Shown here in pieces: positions 47,696-57,469 of a DNA stretch of 64,000 nucleotides (its first letter is position 1; each line of letters opens with the position of its first letter). Where the stretch lies: the NCBI GenBank assembly GCA_947499935.1, contig CANMQH010000012.1, positions 1 to 64,000 of the forward strand, written 5' to 3'. A program made the translations under genes and the position numbers. This DNA comes from an uncultured Algibacter sp. (GTDB taxonomy: Bacteria > Bacteroidota > Bacteroidia > Flavobacteriales > Flavobacteriaceae). The notes under the pieces were generated by a model. The model was not told the DNA's origin. It saw only the letters and a list, made by a program, of their open reading frames with translations, and did no database searches.

Positions 47696-48274
47696 CTATA
47701 AACTTCTATAATGACCAATAATTTTAAAATCAAACAAACTATCTTCTAAAACTTGACCGCTACCAATATTATGGACAATTAAGTTTCGCTTTCCGTCATT
47801 CGATTTTCTATCAACTACAATACCTATGTGCGTAATAGCACCTCCTAAATTCCAGCAAACAATATCTCCTGGCATATAATCTTTAGGATTATTTGTAATA
47901 GGTTTTTGAGCATTTTGCCTTTTAAAATAAACCATTAAATTTGGAACACGCCTGTGATCTATGTTTCTATCGGTTCTTTTTAAACCCCAAATTTTAGGAT
48001 ACAAGCTAAAATTGGTTTTCATATCTTCATGTACCGCTTTTTGCAAATCTATTCCTAATTTTCTATAAGCCCTAATAACAACATCTGTACAAACTCCTTT
48101 ACTGCTAGGAACATCTCCATTAGGGTATGCTATTGAAAAATAACTAGGATCATAAGTGACCTGTTGTTTTGTTAAAGCTAAGGCAGCATCAGAAAGTGTA
48201 GATACTTGTACAACATTTTGTGAGATTAATATATTAACACAAAACAATGATACTATTAAAAATAGTTTTTTCAT
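47696..48274 (-). CDS. DUF1287 family exported protein
   Basis: A 192-residue protein with a signal peptide (MKKLFLIVSLFCVNILISQN). The conserved DUF1287 motifs resemble NlpC/P60 peptidases: GVCTDVVIRAYRKLGIDL with a possible catalytic Cys, DRNIDHRRVPNLM, and GDIVCWNLGGAITHIGIV with a possible catalytic His. A cell-wall peptidase role is inferred from this resemblance. It lies 20 bp after the Gmad2 lipoprotein gene and probably shares its transcript. Confidence 0.87.
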   Translation of the reverse strand: MKKLFLIVSLFCVNILISQNVVQVSTLSDAALALTKQQVTYDPSYFSIAYPNGDVPSSKGVCTDVVIRAYRKLGIDLQKAVHEDMKTNFSLYPKIWGLKRTDRNIDHRRVPNLMVYFKRQNAQKPITNNPKDYMPGDIVCWNLGGAITHIGIVVDRKSNDGKRNLIVHNIGSGQVLEDSLFDFKIIGHYRSL

Positions 48275-48294
48275 AAACCGTATAATGAAATCAC

Positions 48295-48756
48295 TTAAAA
48301 ATTTACTGGAATTTTAAAACTTAGAGTTTCTCCAGTTTCTGCTCCGTCACCAGAACCAGGATCCTTGTGAACAATTAACGTTCCTTTCTTGTTATTTTCA
48401 ACATTAAAAGTCAATTCTGTAGAAAAAGTAACAGGGTCATTAGTCATCCAATTTTCATTAGTTGTCAAAATCCCGCGAGCTAGTTCATGACCTTTTTCAT
48501 CAACAAGTTCAACAAATCCCAAAACGCCTTCACTTGCCATCCACATACCTTGCGAATTAACCTCTATTAATACTGGAGACGTTAATTTATCATGTTCTTT
48601 AACATTAACAGTAGGGCGTTTACCTTTTTCTACTTCTCTAGTCGTTTGCTTCTCTAAATTTTCAATGGCCTCTTTTTTGGTGTCTTGTTTACAAGATGTA
48701 AATACAAATACCATACTTAATATTAGTAGTGTTAATCTTAAATTATAGTTTTTCAT
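48295..48756 (-). CDS. Gmad2-like immunoglobulin-fold lipoprotein
   Basis: A 153-residue lipoprotein: the signal sequence ends VFTSCKQD with the lipobox Cys. A charged linker is followed by a domain with the Gmad2 pattern (LTSPVLIEVNSQGMWMASEGVLGFVELVDEKG, with DPVTFSTELTFNV and GTLIVHKDPGSGDG). Gmad2 domains occur in envelope proteins but have no assigned activity. First gene of a pair with DUF1287. Confidence 0.82.
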   Translation of the reverse strand: MKNYNLRLTLLILSMVFVFTSCKQDTKKEAIENLEKQTTREVEKGKRPTVNVKEHDKLTSPVLIEVNSQGMWMASEGVLGFVELVDEKGHELARGILTTNENWMTNDPVTFSTELTFNVENNKKGTLIVHKDPGSGDGAETGETLSFKIPVNF

Positions 48757-48861
48757 GACGTTTATACTTTTGTATTGTATTGTTACACTAGTTTTATCTA
48801 CAATAAATTTTAAAACCTATTTTATATTAAAACTTACTATGCGTAACAAACAAGTGTAAGT

Positions 48862-50598
48862 TTAAAAATCGAATTTATACGTTGCTCCTGCCAAAAACTG
48901 AATGCTTTGCACTGGGAAATTCTGCCATTTTTGGTAAGCATCATTAGCAATATTATTTACTTTTACAAATGCAGAAAACTGATCATTTATATGGTAACCC
49001 GCATGCGCATTAGCATCAAAATAACTCCCTAATGTTACTTCTCTAGGTACTGTATTTAAAGCATCGTTTATAGTTACTAAATCCTTACGTTCTCCAATAA
49101 AATACAAATTAGCTCCTGTAAACCATTTTTCGTTTATTTGATAATCTAAAAATATAGAACTTTTAATATCTGGCAAATTCCATGCTTCAGATTCATTATC
49201 TGTAGAATAACTAAAATACTCTGCCTTTAATCCCAGTTTAAAATTTCTATTAATATCTACATTTATTTCTCCCGCTAATCCTAAAGTTCTAAGATCATCA
49301 TAAACAATCCCAAATGAGTTACCAAATTCGTAATCTTCAAAATTAACAGTATCTGTAGTTAATGTATTATTTCTATACAATGCCTTATCATTATCGGCTT
49401 TATAGCTACCACTAATACTGTAGTTCATATTACTAGACAATTTACCTTTTAAACCCGCATAAGCATCAAACAATTGGCTTGTGGGGACAATAAATAATGT
49501 TGGCGATACAAAAGGGTTTTCCTTTGCAAATCCATGATACGAATTCTGGATTAAATCACCTTGAATACCACCAAAAGCGATTAAGACATCATTAACTAAT
49601 CTATAGCTTGCCGTAATGTTTGGATATACATAAAAATTGTTATCTCCAGAGTCTTTATCATTTGAATAAAATAAGGACACACCCAAATTAACTGTTAAAT
49701 CATCACGTTTTAATTGGTAAGTTGGTGATAAACCTATTTGAAAATTACCATAATTTAATTCGTCTTCGGTAATATAATTTCTATCAAAAGCACCACCTAA
49801 ATAATCAATTTTAACATCTGTAGAAATTTCCATATCGTTAATTGGAACATCTACTTTAGCTTTGGTTATAAATCTATTCTCCCCAGAACCTTGATTATCT
49901 GCAAAACGTCTAAAAAAAGCACTTCCAGAATTAATATACGTGTCCTCGAAAGTAATGTCTCCTCCAAAATAGGCATCAAAAAAAGAATGGCCAACATCTA
50001 TATTATCAATAACAGTATTATTTTCTCTATAACTTGCATCCAAACCATACCAATTATAGCTTTGGTGTTGGAATCCACCTTCTACATTCCAAGATAAATC
50101 TCTTAAACGTGAGGCGTAATTGATATTAATTTTTGAATCTGAAAAATTATCGTCTAATACGACACCTTCTATACCTCCAGCAGATGAATGGTGGCTAACA
50201 TAACCGCTAACACTCTCGTTTCTACTAATAGCATGGTTTAAGTATACTTCGCCTAAAATAGTTGTATATGTACCAACACCCAAAGTTGCATAATTATCAA
50301 ACAGTTTTACGGGTGCTTTCTTTTCTACCCCAGCGGCTTTACCTTTTGCGGGTGTAAATGTAGAGGCTACAGGAAACGAAAAGATATTGTACTTAACTTC
50401 TTTTTTATTTTCTGTTGCATCATCTCCTAAAATGGGCACTTCTTTTACCTTAAAAGCATCAGATATGGTTGGCGTATACGGTTTAACGACATTAATAACC
50501 CCTGTTGTGATGGTATCGTTATTCTTTTCTTGAGAAAACCCAAGGGTTATAATCAATAAAAAAAATCCTAATAGTATATGTTTTATGTGCTTTCGCAT
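48862..50598 (-). CDS. outer-membrane beta-barrel, TonB-receptor-like without plug
   Basis: A 578-residue protein. The signal peptide ends LGFSQEKN, then a short N-terminal region (VINVVKPYTPTISDAFKVKEVPIL) precedes about 500 residues of alternating amphipathic strands. It ends in FLAGATYKFDF with the C-terminal Phe typical of outer-membrane barrels. The plug domain and TonB box of real TonB-dependent transporters are not visible and the length is short, so import may not be its job. It starts 48 bp after a 1006-residue TPR gene, a pairing that suggests a joint periplasmic and outer-membrane function. Confidence 0.88.
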   Translation of the reverse strand: MRKHIKHILLGFFLLIITLGFSQEKNNDTITTGVINVVKPYTPTISDAFKVKEVPILGDDATENKKEVKYNIFSFPVASTFTPAKGKAAGVEKKAPVKLFDNYATLGVGTYTTILGEVYLNHAISRNESVSGYVSHHSSAGGIEGVVLDDNFSDSKININYASRLRDLSWNVEGGFQHQSYNWYGLDASYRENNTVIDNIDVGHSFFDAYFGGDITFEDTYINSGSAFFRRFADNQGSGENRFITKAKVDVPINDMEISTDVKIDYLGGAFDRNYITEDELNYGNFQIGLSPTYQLKRDDLTVNLGVSLFYSNDKDSGDNNFYVYPNITASYRLVNDVLIAFGGIQGDLIQNSYHGFAKENPFVSPTLFIVPTSQLFDAYAGLKGKLSSNMNYSISGSYKADNDKALYRNNTLTTDTVNFEDYEFGNSFGIVYDDLRTLGLAGEINVDINRNFKLGLKAEYFSYSTDNESEAWNLPDIKSSIFLDYQINEKWFTGANLYFIGERKDLVTINDALNTVPREVTLGSYFDANAHAGYHINDQFSAFVKVNNIANDAYQKWQNFPVQSIQFLAGATYKFDF

Positions 50599-50646
50599 AT
50601 TTTTTTAATTTATAAATTTAGCTCCCTAATTATCAAATTAGACAAT

Positions 50647-53600
50647 TTAATCTTCGGGCTGGATTGATGAATTTGTTTTAGCTTCTTCTCTTTTAATAGT
50701 ATTTAATTCTGTTTTAGCTTCTGCTACTACATCATCAAACTCAGGGAAATTTTGAATAACACTTTCTAGAATATATGTTGCTTGAAAAGCATCATTTAAA
50801 GCATAAAAATTCTTAGCCATAAGTACCAGACCCTTTGCACTATAATATTTATATCCAGAAAAATCTTTAGCTAGTTTTTGAACTGATGTGTTTGAACTCT
50901 CGTGCTTACCTTCTTTATTTTTAAAATAAGCATTATAATACAAAGCTTCTGCTGCTGTTTTTCCTGTAGCCACTTTTTCTACTTTAGCGTAAGCCGTTTT
51001 AGCTTTGGCTTCATCTCCAGTTTTTATCGCCGAACGTGCTATAATAATATGAGCATCACTTTTAATTTTATTATCTATAGTTGAATTCGTTAATACTTTT
51101 TCGGCGTATGCCACAGCCTCATTATAACGCTCTAACTGATAATTCGCTTTCATTAAATTAGATTGGGCAAAAATAACATTTTGAGGAAAATTGGCTTCTT
51201 GCTCTAACCTTGATAATACAGGCATAGCCAAATCCCATTTTTTCTTCTCTAAATAATGTTGGGACAAACGGGTTAAAGCCTCTTCGGTATACTCGTTTTG
51301 AGAGGTTTCTATAATGTATTGGTAATGTGGTGCAGCATTATCGGTTAAACCTTTTTTATCATACAACTGAGCCAAATAAAAATGTGCCTGTAAAGCATGT
51401 AAGCCTCCAGCAAATTCGTTTAAATATTTATTAAACTGCTTGATAGCCTTGTCTGTATTATTATCTAGATATTGCTTTTCGGCTGCTTGGTAAGTTGCAT
51501 TATCTAAATCAGAATCGGTAACCTCAACATAATCTAACGTTTTTACCCATCTGGCATAATCATCTACGCGCCCTAAATCTATATAAATTAATCGCGCTGT
51601 AGAAACGGCTTGCACAGCTTCTGGTGTACCAGGATAACTACCCGCTACTTTTTTAAACTTTGTTAAAGCCTTTTCGTTTTCGCTACCATTATAGTATACC
51701 AATCCTTGACGCAACAATGCCTTTGGAACAAATGAACTTTTGTCATATTCACGACCCAAACGGTTGTAAACTTCCATAGCTTTATTGATTTCGTTAGCTT
51801 TTACATAACTATTACCAAGTTCGTACATGGCATCATCCCTTAATTTAGATTTTGGATAATCTGAAATGAATTGCGCTAACGCTTTTATTTTTTTTGACGA
51901 TTGTCCTGCGTAACCAATACTGATTGCTTTTTGAAAGAACGGATAATCTGCATCTATTTTATTTAACTTAATAGCTTTATCATAGGCATTAATTGCATTT
52001 TGGTATTGACTGGATACAAAATACACATCGCCTAAACGAAGATAAGCATCATTTAACCTAACTTTATCATCCTTTTGATTATCTATAAATTTATTAAAGT
52101 ATGTAATGCCTTGCGAATAATTTTTTAATTTAAAATAGGTGTAGGCTAAATTATAATCTACATTTTTAATCTCAGGAGTTGATGATGCTTCATTTTGCTG
52201 TTCAAATTGCTTAAAACCAATTAGAGCATCATCATAATTTGATAAGTTATAATCTGCTTCGGCTTTCCAAAATGTAGCTCTTGCAGTAAAAATTGGATTG
52301 TTCTGTTCTTTTAATGAGGCATCAAACAAACGTTCTGCTTCTATATAATTACCTTCATTATAAAGCTCTAGCCCCCTGTAAAAAGCTACTTTTTGATAGG
52401 CTACTTTGTTTTCGAAACTCTTTTTATTTTCTAATAAGGTTAAAGCTTCTTTATAATTTTTAGAAGTAATGTATGAATCTATGAGTAGGGTCTCCATTTC
52501 TTCTTTATAACTCGTGTTTGGATATTTATCTAAATAACTCGCTAGAACTTGAGGTGCCGATTGATATGGATTACCAATTTCGTAACTAATTTTAGCATAA
52601 TTTAACCATGCATCTTCTTGGATTTTTTTGTCGTAATCCATTTGCGAAGCATTTCTAAAAGCATTTAAAGCTTCCTGCTTTTTATCTAAATTAATATAAC
52701 TCTCTCCTAAATGATAATACGCATTTTGAGCAATAGCGTTATTACCACCAATGATTTTATTAAACTCGGAGATTGCATTTTCATAATCTTTTTGCTTATA
52801 ATAAGCGTAACCTAATTGATAAAAATCTGTATTGTTCCATTTTCCAGATTTACCCTTATAATCTTTTAAAAATGGAATAGCCTCGCTGTACTTTTTTAAG
52901 TTGAAGTAACTTTCGCCTATAATTTTTGAGAGTTCGGATACTTCACTTTTATCACTTGTTGCTAACCGTGCTTTGGCCAACTCAATGGCTTTATCGAATT
53001 TACCTAGCTTGAAATTTAAATCGGCTTGGTAGTAGGATAATTTTTCTTTGTAGCGTTCTTGATCACTAACTTGATCAAAATAAGTATTTGCCTTATCATA
53101 ATCATCACCTTGATAAGCCATAAAACCAATATAATACTTTGCTTGTGCGCCGTATTCTTCAGAGCTTTCAACACGACTTAAATACTTTTTTGCATCTTTA
53201 TACTGCTTTGTAGTAAATGCTGTGTAACCGTTATTAAAATTAAATTTATTTTTTTCTTTTCTTCCTAAGGCCTTGTCATCTACTTTATCATACCATTTTC
53301 TAGCATAAGCATATTTACCATTGCTAAAATAATAGTCTGCCACATCTACAAAAGCAGTATTACGCTTTGTGCTTGTTGGATATTCTTTAACAAAATCCTC
53401 TACCAATTGGTCGGCATTTTGCTGGTTTAAACGCACAGCGCAATTGGCTATATAATATGCACAGTCTGATTGAACAATATCTTCTTTAGACGTTTTTTTA
53501 ACCGTATTAAATAAAGACTGAGCTGCCCTATATTGTTGATTATTGTAAAGCGATAAAGCCTTTTGATAATCTACTAAATCACTGGTGTATGTTGCCGATT

Positions 53601-53667
53601 TTTGAGCTAAAACTTGAAAACTAAAGCTTAAGGCCACCATTAGTGAAACGATGTTTTTTTTAGTCAT
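50647..53667 (-). CDS. large exported tetratricopeptide-repeat protein
   Basis: A 1006-residue protein with a signal peptide ending VLAQKSATY. The rest is built of about 25 TPR/TolA-like helical repeats (for example YQLGYAYYKQKDYENAISEF, AYLRLGDVYFVSSQYQNAI). It is periplasmic and probably a protein-protein scaffold. It ends EEAKTNSSIQPED. The gene is first in an operon with the beta-barrel gene and is transcribed divergently from ftsE. Function is unknown, but the size and partner suggest envelope biogenesis or surface assembly. Confidence 0.92.
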   Translation of the reverse strand: MTKKNIVSLMVALSFSFQVLAQKSATYTSDLVDYQKALSLYNNQQYRAAQSLFNTVKKTSKEDIVQSDCAYYIANCAVRLNQQNADQLVEDFVKEYPTSTKRNTAFVDVADYYFSNGKYAYARKWYDKVDDKALGRKEKNKFNFNNGYTAFTTKQYKDAKKYLSRVESSEEYGAQAKYYIGFMAYQGDDYDKANTYFDQVSDQERYKEKLSYYQADLNFKLGKFDKAIELAKARLATSDKSEVSELSKIIGESYFNLKKYSEAIPFLKDYKGKSGKWNNTDFYQLGYAYYKQKDYENAISEFNKIIGGNNAIAQNAYYHLGESYINLDKKQEALNAFRNASQMDYDKKIQEDAWLNYAKISYEIGNPYQSAPQVLASYLDKYPNTSYKEEMETLLIDSYITSKNYKEALTLLENKKSFENKVAYQKVAFYRGLELYNEGNYIEAERLFDASLKEQNNPIFTARATFWKAEADYNLSNYDDALIGFKQFEQQNEASSTPEIKNVDYNLAYTYFKLKNYSQGITYFNKFIDNQKDDKVRLNDAYLRLGDVYFVSSQYQNAINAYDKAIKLNKIDADYPFFQKAISIGYAGQSSKKIKALAQFISDYPKSKLRDDAMYELGNSYVKANEINKAMEVYNRLGREYDKSSFVPKALLRQGLVYYNGSENEKALTKFKKVAGSYPGTPEAVQAVSTARLIYIDLGRVDDYARWVKTLDYVEVTDSDLDNATYQAAEKQYLDNNTDKAIKQFNKYLNEFAGGLHALQAHFYLAQLYDKKGLTDNAAPHYQYIIETSQNEYTEEALTRLSQHYLEKKKWDLAMPVLSRLEQEANFPQNVIFAQSNLMKANYQLERYNEAVAYAEKVLTNSTIDNKIKSDAHIIIARSAIKTGDEAKAKTAYAKVEKVATGKTAAEALYYNAYFKNKEGKHESSNTSVQKLAKDFSGYKYYSAKGLVLMAKNFYALNDAFQATYILESVIQNFPEFDDVVAEAKTELNTIKREEAKTNSSIQPED

Positions 53668-53693
53668 TAACGATTCGTTTTTTAATTTAAAAT

Positions 53694-53701
53694 CAAAGAT
53701 A
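53694..53701 (-). promoter_or_regulatory. -7 element of the TPR-barrel operon
   Basis: TATCTTTG on the minus strand fits TAnnTTTG and ends 26 nt upstream of the TPR start codon. No convincing -33 TTG is seen. Confidence 0.5.
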
Positions 53702-53864
53702 AATTAATATCAATCTTATAACGACATATTTGTAGTATAATTATAAGCTTCATAAATTTATATTGAACACCAAATAGAAATATAGTAAAGTTTAAAGCGT
53801 TAGTTTTAAGGTTTAACTTTTTAGTAATACATTTACGCTACGTATAAAAATATTGATTTAACTT

Positions 53865-54548
53865 ATGGCCAATCCTATTTTACAATTAAAAGACGCCTCT
53901 ATTTTTCAGGGGGAAAGCTTAGTACTTTCTAACGTTAATGTAGAAATAAACAAAGGAGATTTTGTATATTTAATTGGTAAAACAGGAACTGGAAAAAGTA
54001 GTTTTATGAAAACACTTTATGGCGATTTACCTTTAAACGAAGGCGAAGGTCATATTGTAGATTTTAATTTAAAAACTCTAAAAGAAAAAGACATTCCTTT
54101 TTTAAGACGCAAATTAGGGGTTGTTTTTCAAGACTTCAAATTGCTTACCGATAGAACTATAAACGATAATTTATTATTTGTTTTAAAGGCTACAGGCTGG
54201 AAAGATAAAACCGAAATGAATACACGAGTTGAAGATGTATTGACTAAAGTAGATATGAAAACCAAAGGCTTTAAATACCCTTACGAACTATCTGGTGGAG
54301 AACAACAACGCGTAGCCATTGCTAGAGCTTTACTAAACAATCCTGAACTTATTTTGGCCGATGAGCCTACGGGTAATTTAGACCCACAAACTAGTATTGA
54401 AGTTATGGAAGTTTTACAAGATATTAATAAGAATGGAAATACCATTTTAATGGCCACACACGATTATGCGTTATTGCTTAAATACCCTAGTAAAACGTTA
54501 AAATGTGATGATAATAAAGTTTTTGAGGTGGTACAGCGGAGAAATTAA
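53865..54548 (+). CDS. ftsE: cell-division ABC ATPase FtsE
   Basis: A 227-residue ATPase. Walker A is GKTGTGKS (residues 38-45), the Q-loop is VVFQDFKLL (87-95), the signature is LSGGEQQ (142-148), Walker B is LILADEPTG (162-170) and the switch His is in ATHDY. The FtsE-type FQDFKLL distinguishes it from LolD. With FtsX it regulates septal peptidoglycan hydrolases. No ftsX gene is adjacent; two glycosyltransferase genes follow with gaps of 2 and 1 bp, an unusual operon. Confidence 0.92.
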   Translation: MANPILQLKDASIFQGESLVLSNVNVEINKGDFVYLIGKTGTGKSSFMKTLYGDLPLNEGEGHIVDFNLKTLKEKDIPFLRRKLGVVFQDFKLLTDRTINDNLLFVLKATGWKDKTEMNTRVEDVLTKVDMKTKGFKYPYELSGGEQQRVAIARALLNNPELILADEPTGNLDPQTSIEVMEVLQDINKNGNTILMATHDYALLLKYPSKTLKCDDNKVFEVVQRRN

Positions 54549-54550
54549 TT

Positions 54551-55438
54551 ATGCTTTCAATATTAATTCCAACATATAATTATGACACATTTAGTCTTGC
54601 TCAATCTATACATGAGCAGGCTATAAAAGCTAATATTACTTTTGAAATTTTAGTATATGATGATGCGTCTTCTAATTGGATATCTAATAACGATAAAATA
54701 AATAATTTAGAGCATGCCAAATTTAAATTACTAAAACAAAATATAGGACGGAGTGCCATAAGAAATTTACTTGCTAATGACGCAAAATATACATGGCTTT
54801 TGTTTTTAGATGCTGATACAAAAATAATTAATGAAAACTTTATTCAAGTTTATTTAAATGAAATTAAAAACACATCAAATCAAATAGTATATGGCGGCAT
54901 TTGTTATCAAAAAGACAAACCTAACAATAATCAAATGCTTCGTTGGGTTTATGGCAATAAAAGAGAGGCCTTGAGCCTTTCTAACAGAAATAAAAATCCT
55001 TATTTAAGGTTTTTAACTTTAAATTTTTTAGCAAAAAAAGATGTTTTTGACACTATTAAATTCAACGTAGATATCCCAAATTTAAGACATGAAGACACAT
55101 TATTTGCTTTAGACGCAAAAAAAAACAATATCAATATAAAACATATAGACAATCCTGTTTTACATTTAGGGCTAGAGTTAAGTGAGACATTTCTAAAAAA
55201 ATCTGAACAAGCTCTTGACACCTTACATTTATTTGTAAAACAAAAACTTATAGAACCTCAAGATACTGCTCTATCTAAATATGCAAAATCGTTAATTAAA
55301 TTTAAATTACATTATTTATTAACTGTTGTATATTGGATTTTTAAAACACCTATTAAAAAACACCTATTAAAAAACAACCCCTCTTTAATATTGTTTGATT
55401 TTTATCGCTTAGGATATTATTTAAATTTATCAAAATAG
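54551..55438 (+). CDS. glycosyltransferase family 2
   Basis: A 295-residue GT-A enzyme. The nucleotide-sugar binding start is LSILIPTYNYDTFSLAQSI, DDASSN (first Asp pair), FLDADTKI (the DXD metal site, residues about 91-95) and LRHEDTLFALD as the acceptor-side motif. There is one hydrophobic C-terminal stretch (YLLTVVYWIFKTPI) that may touch the membrane. The sugar and acceptor are unknown. It lies between ftsE and another GT2 gene. Confidence 0.92.
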   Translation: MLSILIPTYNYDTFSLAQSIHEQAIKANITFEILVYDDASSNWISNNDKINNLEHAKFKLLKQNIGRSAIRNLLANDAKYTWLLFLDADTKIINENFIQVYLNEIKNTSNQIVYGGICYQKDKPNNNQMLRWVYGNKREALSLSNRNKNPYLRFLTLNFLAKKDVFDTIKFNVDIPNLRHEDTLFALDAKKNNINIKHIDNPVLHLGLELSETFLKKSEQALDTLHLFVKQKLIEPQDTALSKYAKSLIKFKLHYLLTVVYWIFKTPIKKHLLKNNPSLILFDFYRLGYYLNLSK

Positions 55439-55439
55439 A

Positions 55440-56387
55440 ATGGAACCATTTTTTTCAGTTATAATTCCGCTATACAATAAAGAAGACTATATAGAAGAAA
55501 CCATTAATAGTGTCTTAAATCAAACTTATAAAGATTTTGAAATTATTATTGTTAATGATGGTTCAACAGATCAAAGTATTAAGGTCATTGAAAACAATTT
55601 TCAAGATTACAAATTCATTTCTGTAGTAGAGCAAGAAAACCAAGGTCTATCTGTAACAAGAAACAATGGCATTAAAGCTGCTAAAGGTAGCTTAGTTGCT
55701 TTGCTAGATGCTGACGATTTATGGGATTCCTCATTCTTACAAACTATTAAAGAATTATATGATACTTTCCCAAGTGCTTCGGTATTTGGTACAGATTATA
55801 TAGAAAAACATACCAATGAAGTTATATTAGAAACTAAAAAAAGTATAGCGTCTAATCTAAAAAATACATCTTTTTTAATTAAAAACTTTTTAAGAGCTAA
55901 TATGAAGCAACTTTTATTTTGCCAAAGTAGTGTTGCTTATAAGAGAGAGGTTTTTAAACAAATTAAGTTTAATAACAAAATCACATTTGCTGAAGATGTA
56001 GACTTCAATATATTATTACACTTAAAAAAGTATCAAGTAGCTTATTATTACAAGCCCTTATCTACCATTAGATTGAATATAAAAAACCAGTTATCTGAAC
56101 AAGCTATTAGCAAAAAAACAATACCAAACTTTGATACTTACGAAAAGTATGCTTTAAATGATTTATCCTTAAAAAAATATCTTGATATTTACAGATATTT
56201 TTTCGCTGTTAATTATAAGATTGAAGGTCATAATTATAAATACTACTCAATGCTTACCAATCTTAACAAAGAAAACTTAAATTATAAGCAAAAGATTTAC
56301 TTAAGTTTACCTGTTTCGATAATAAGGGTTATTAAAAAAATTAAGAGATGGTTTTTAAAAAGAAACCTTAGGTTTACTTCGTTTTAA
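55440..56387 (+). CDS. glycosyltransferase family 2
   Basis: A 315-residue GT-A enzyme starting FFSVIIPLYNKEDYI, with IVNDGSTDQS, the metal site LLDADDLW (about residues 88-95) and FAEDVDFNILLHL. It begins one base after the previous gene's stop. It ends head-on with the GT4 gene, overlapping by 4 bp, so the two operons converge at 56384-56387. Probably builds the same surface glycan. Confidence 0.92.
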   Translation: MEPFFSVIIPLYNKEDYIEETINSVLNQTYKDFEIIIVNDGSTDQSIKVIENNFQDYKFISVVEQENQGLSVTRNNGIKAAKGSLVALLDADDLWDSSFLQTIKELYDTFPSASVFGTDYIEKHTNEVILETKKSIASNLKNTSFLIKNFLRANMKQLLFCQSSVAYKREVFKQIKFNNKITFAEDVDFNILLHLKKYQVAYYYKPLSTIRLNIKNQLSEQAISKKTIPNFDTYEKYALNDLSLKKYLDIYRYFFAVNYKIEGHNYKYYSMLTNLNKENLNYKQKIYLSLPVSIIRVIKKIKRWFLKRNLRFTSF

Positions 56388-57469
56388 ATATTAAAACAAG
56401 ATTCCCAATGTTTAATCATATGATATGCATCAAATTTATCAACAGATTTTTGAGCATTATTAATCATTTTATTATAAAGCGCTTTATCTTGTTGTAACAA
56501 ATCAATGCTTTTTTCTAATTCGTGAAAATCTTGATTATTAATTAAAAGTCCATTTTCTTTATGTACTATCAATTCTGATGGACCAGATTTACAATTAAAA
56601 GAAATAACTGGCTTCTCTAATGTAAGAGCTTCAAGAATAACTAAAGGCATACCTTCAAACTTACTACAAAGCACTAAAAACTTACATTGTTTTATGTAAT
56701 CATATGGATTAGAAACAAATCCTAACAACTTAACATGTGCTTGTAAATTATTGCTTTCAATCAATGTTTCTAGTTTTAATCTATCTGGACCATCTCCTAA
56801 AATAAACAAAGGAATGCCTTTTATAAAACTAGAAGTATTTTTATAACTTAAAATTAATTTATCAAACTGCTTAACAGGGTTATTTAATCTTCCTATGGCT
56901 AATATAGCATTGTTGGGAACATCTTTTGGTGGCACCTTGGACGTTGTAAGCAAATCCTTATTTACAAAATTTGGAATATATTTAATATTACTAAATGAGT
57001 GGTAGCGTTTAAGTTCTTTCTCAATATCCAAGGATACAGCAACAATGGTTTTAGCTTTATTATATAATCTCTTAAAAATCTTACCTTTTGGGATATGGTA
57101 TGCTATATTATAATGTTGAATACTAAATATCATTTTTCTATTTTCGAATACAAGAAAATGAAGTAATGACTCCATAATAAATCTATCTCGCATCCTAAAA
57201 TCAATATAAAAATCTGCATTAATTAATTTGTAATACTTTCTAAATAGTAATACTTTTTTTATGTGCCTAACCCACTTTATTGACGATTCATTTTCGCCTA
57301 AATTATATAATATACCTCTGTAATTATAAGTTATTTCATTTCTAACCGCTATAATTGAAACCTTATAATCATTATTTTCTAATAGAAAAGATAAAGTTGC
57401 TGCAACTTTTTCTGCACCTCCACCACATAAACAATCTACTATTATACAAATATGCTTTTTGTGATTCAT
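56384..57469 (-). CDS. glycosyltransferase family 4 (GT-B)
   Basis: A 361-residue GT-B enzyme. The N-terminal domain has DCLCGGGAEKVAATLS, the linker IAIGRLN, then HVKLLGFVSN and the donor site KFEGMPLVILEAL (residues about 270-282) with KPVISFNCKSGPSELI. This fits retaining hexosyl- or HexNAc-transferases. The start ATG overlaps the stop of the phosphoethanolamine transferase gene (ATGA). Confidence 0.92.
   Translation of the reverse strand: MNHKKHICIIVDCLCGGGAEKVAATLSFLLENNDYKVSIIAVRNEITYNYRGILYNLGENESSIKWVRHIKKVLLFRKYYKLINADFYIDFRMRDRFIMESLLHFLVFENRKMIFSIQHYNIAYHIPKGKIFKRLYNKAKTIVAVSLDIEKELKRYHSFSNIKYIPNFVNKDLLTTSKVPPKDVPNNAILAIGRLNNPVKQFDKLILSYKNTSSFIKGIPLFILGDGPDRLKLETLIESNNLQAHVKLLGFVSNPYDYIKQCKFLVLCSKFEGMPLVILEALTLEKPVISFNCKSGPSELIVHKENGLLINNQDFHELEKSIDLLQQDKALYNKMINNAQKSVDKFDAYHMIKHWESCFNI

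Noticed and set aside
48862..50598. Plain TonB-dependent receptor
   Set aside because: No plug domain or TonB box can be seen and the protein is too short for a full transporter, so only the barrel is claimed.
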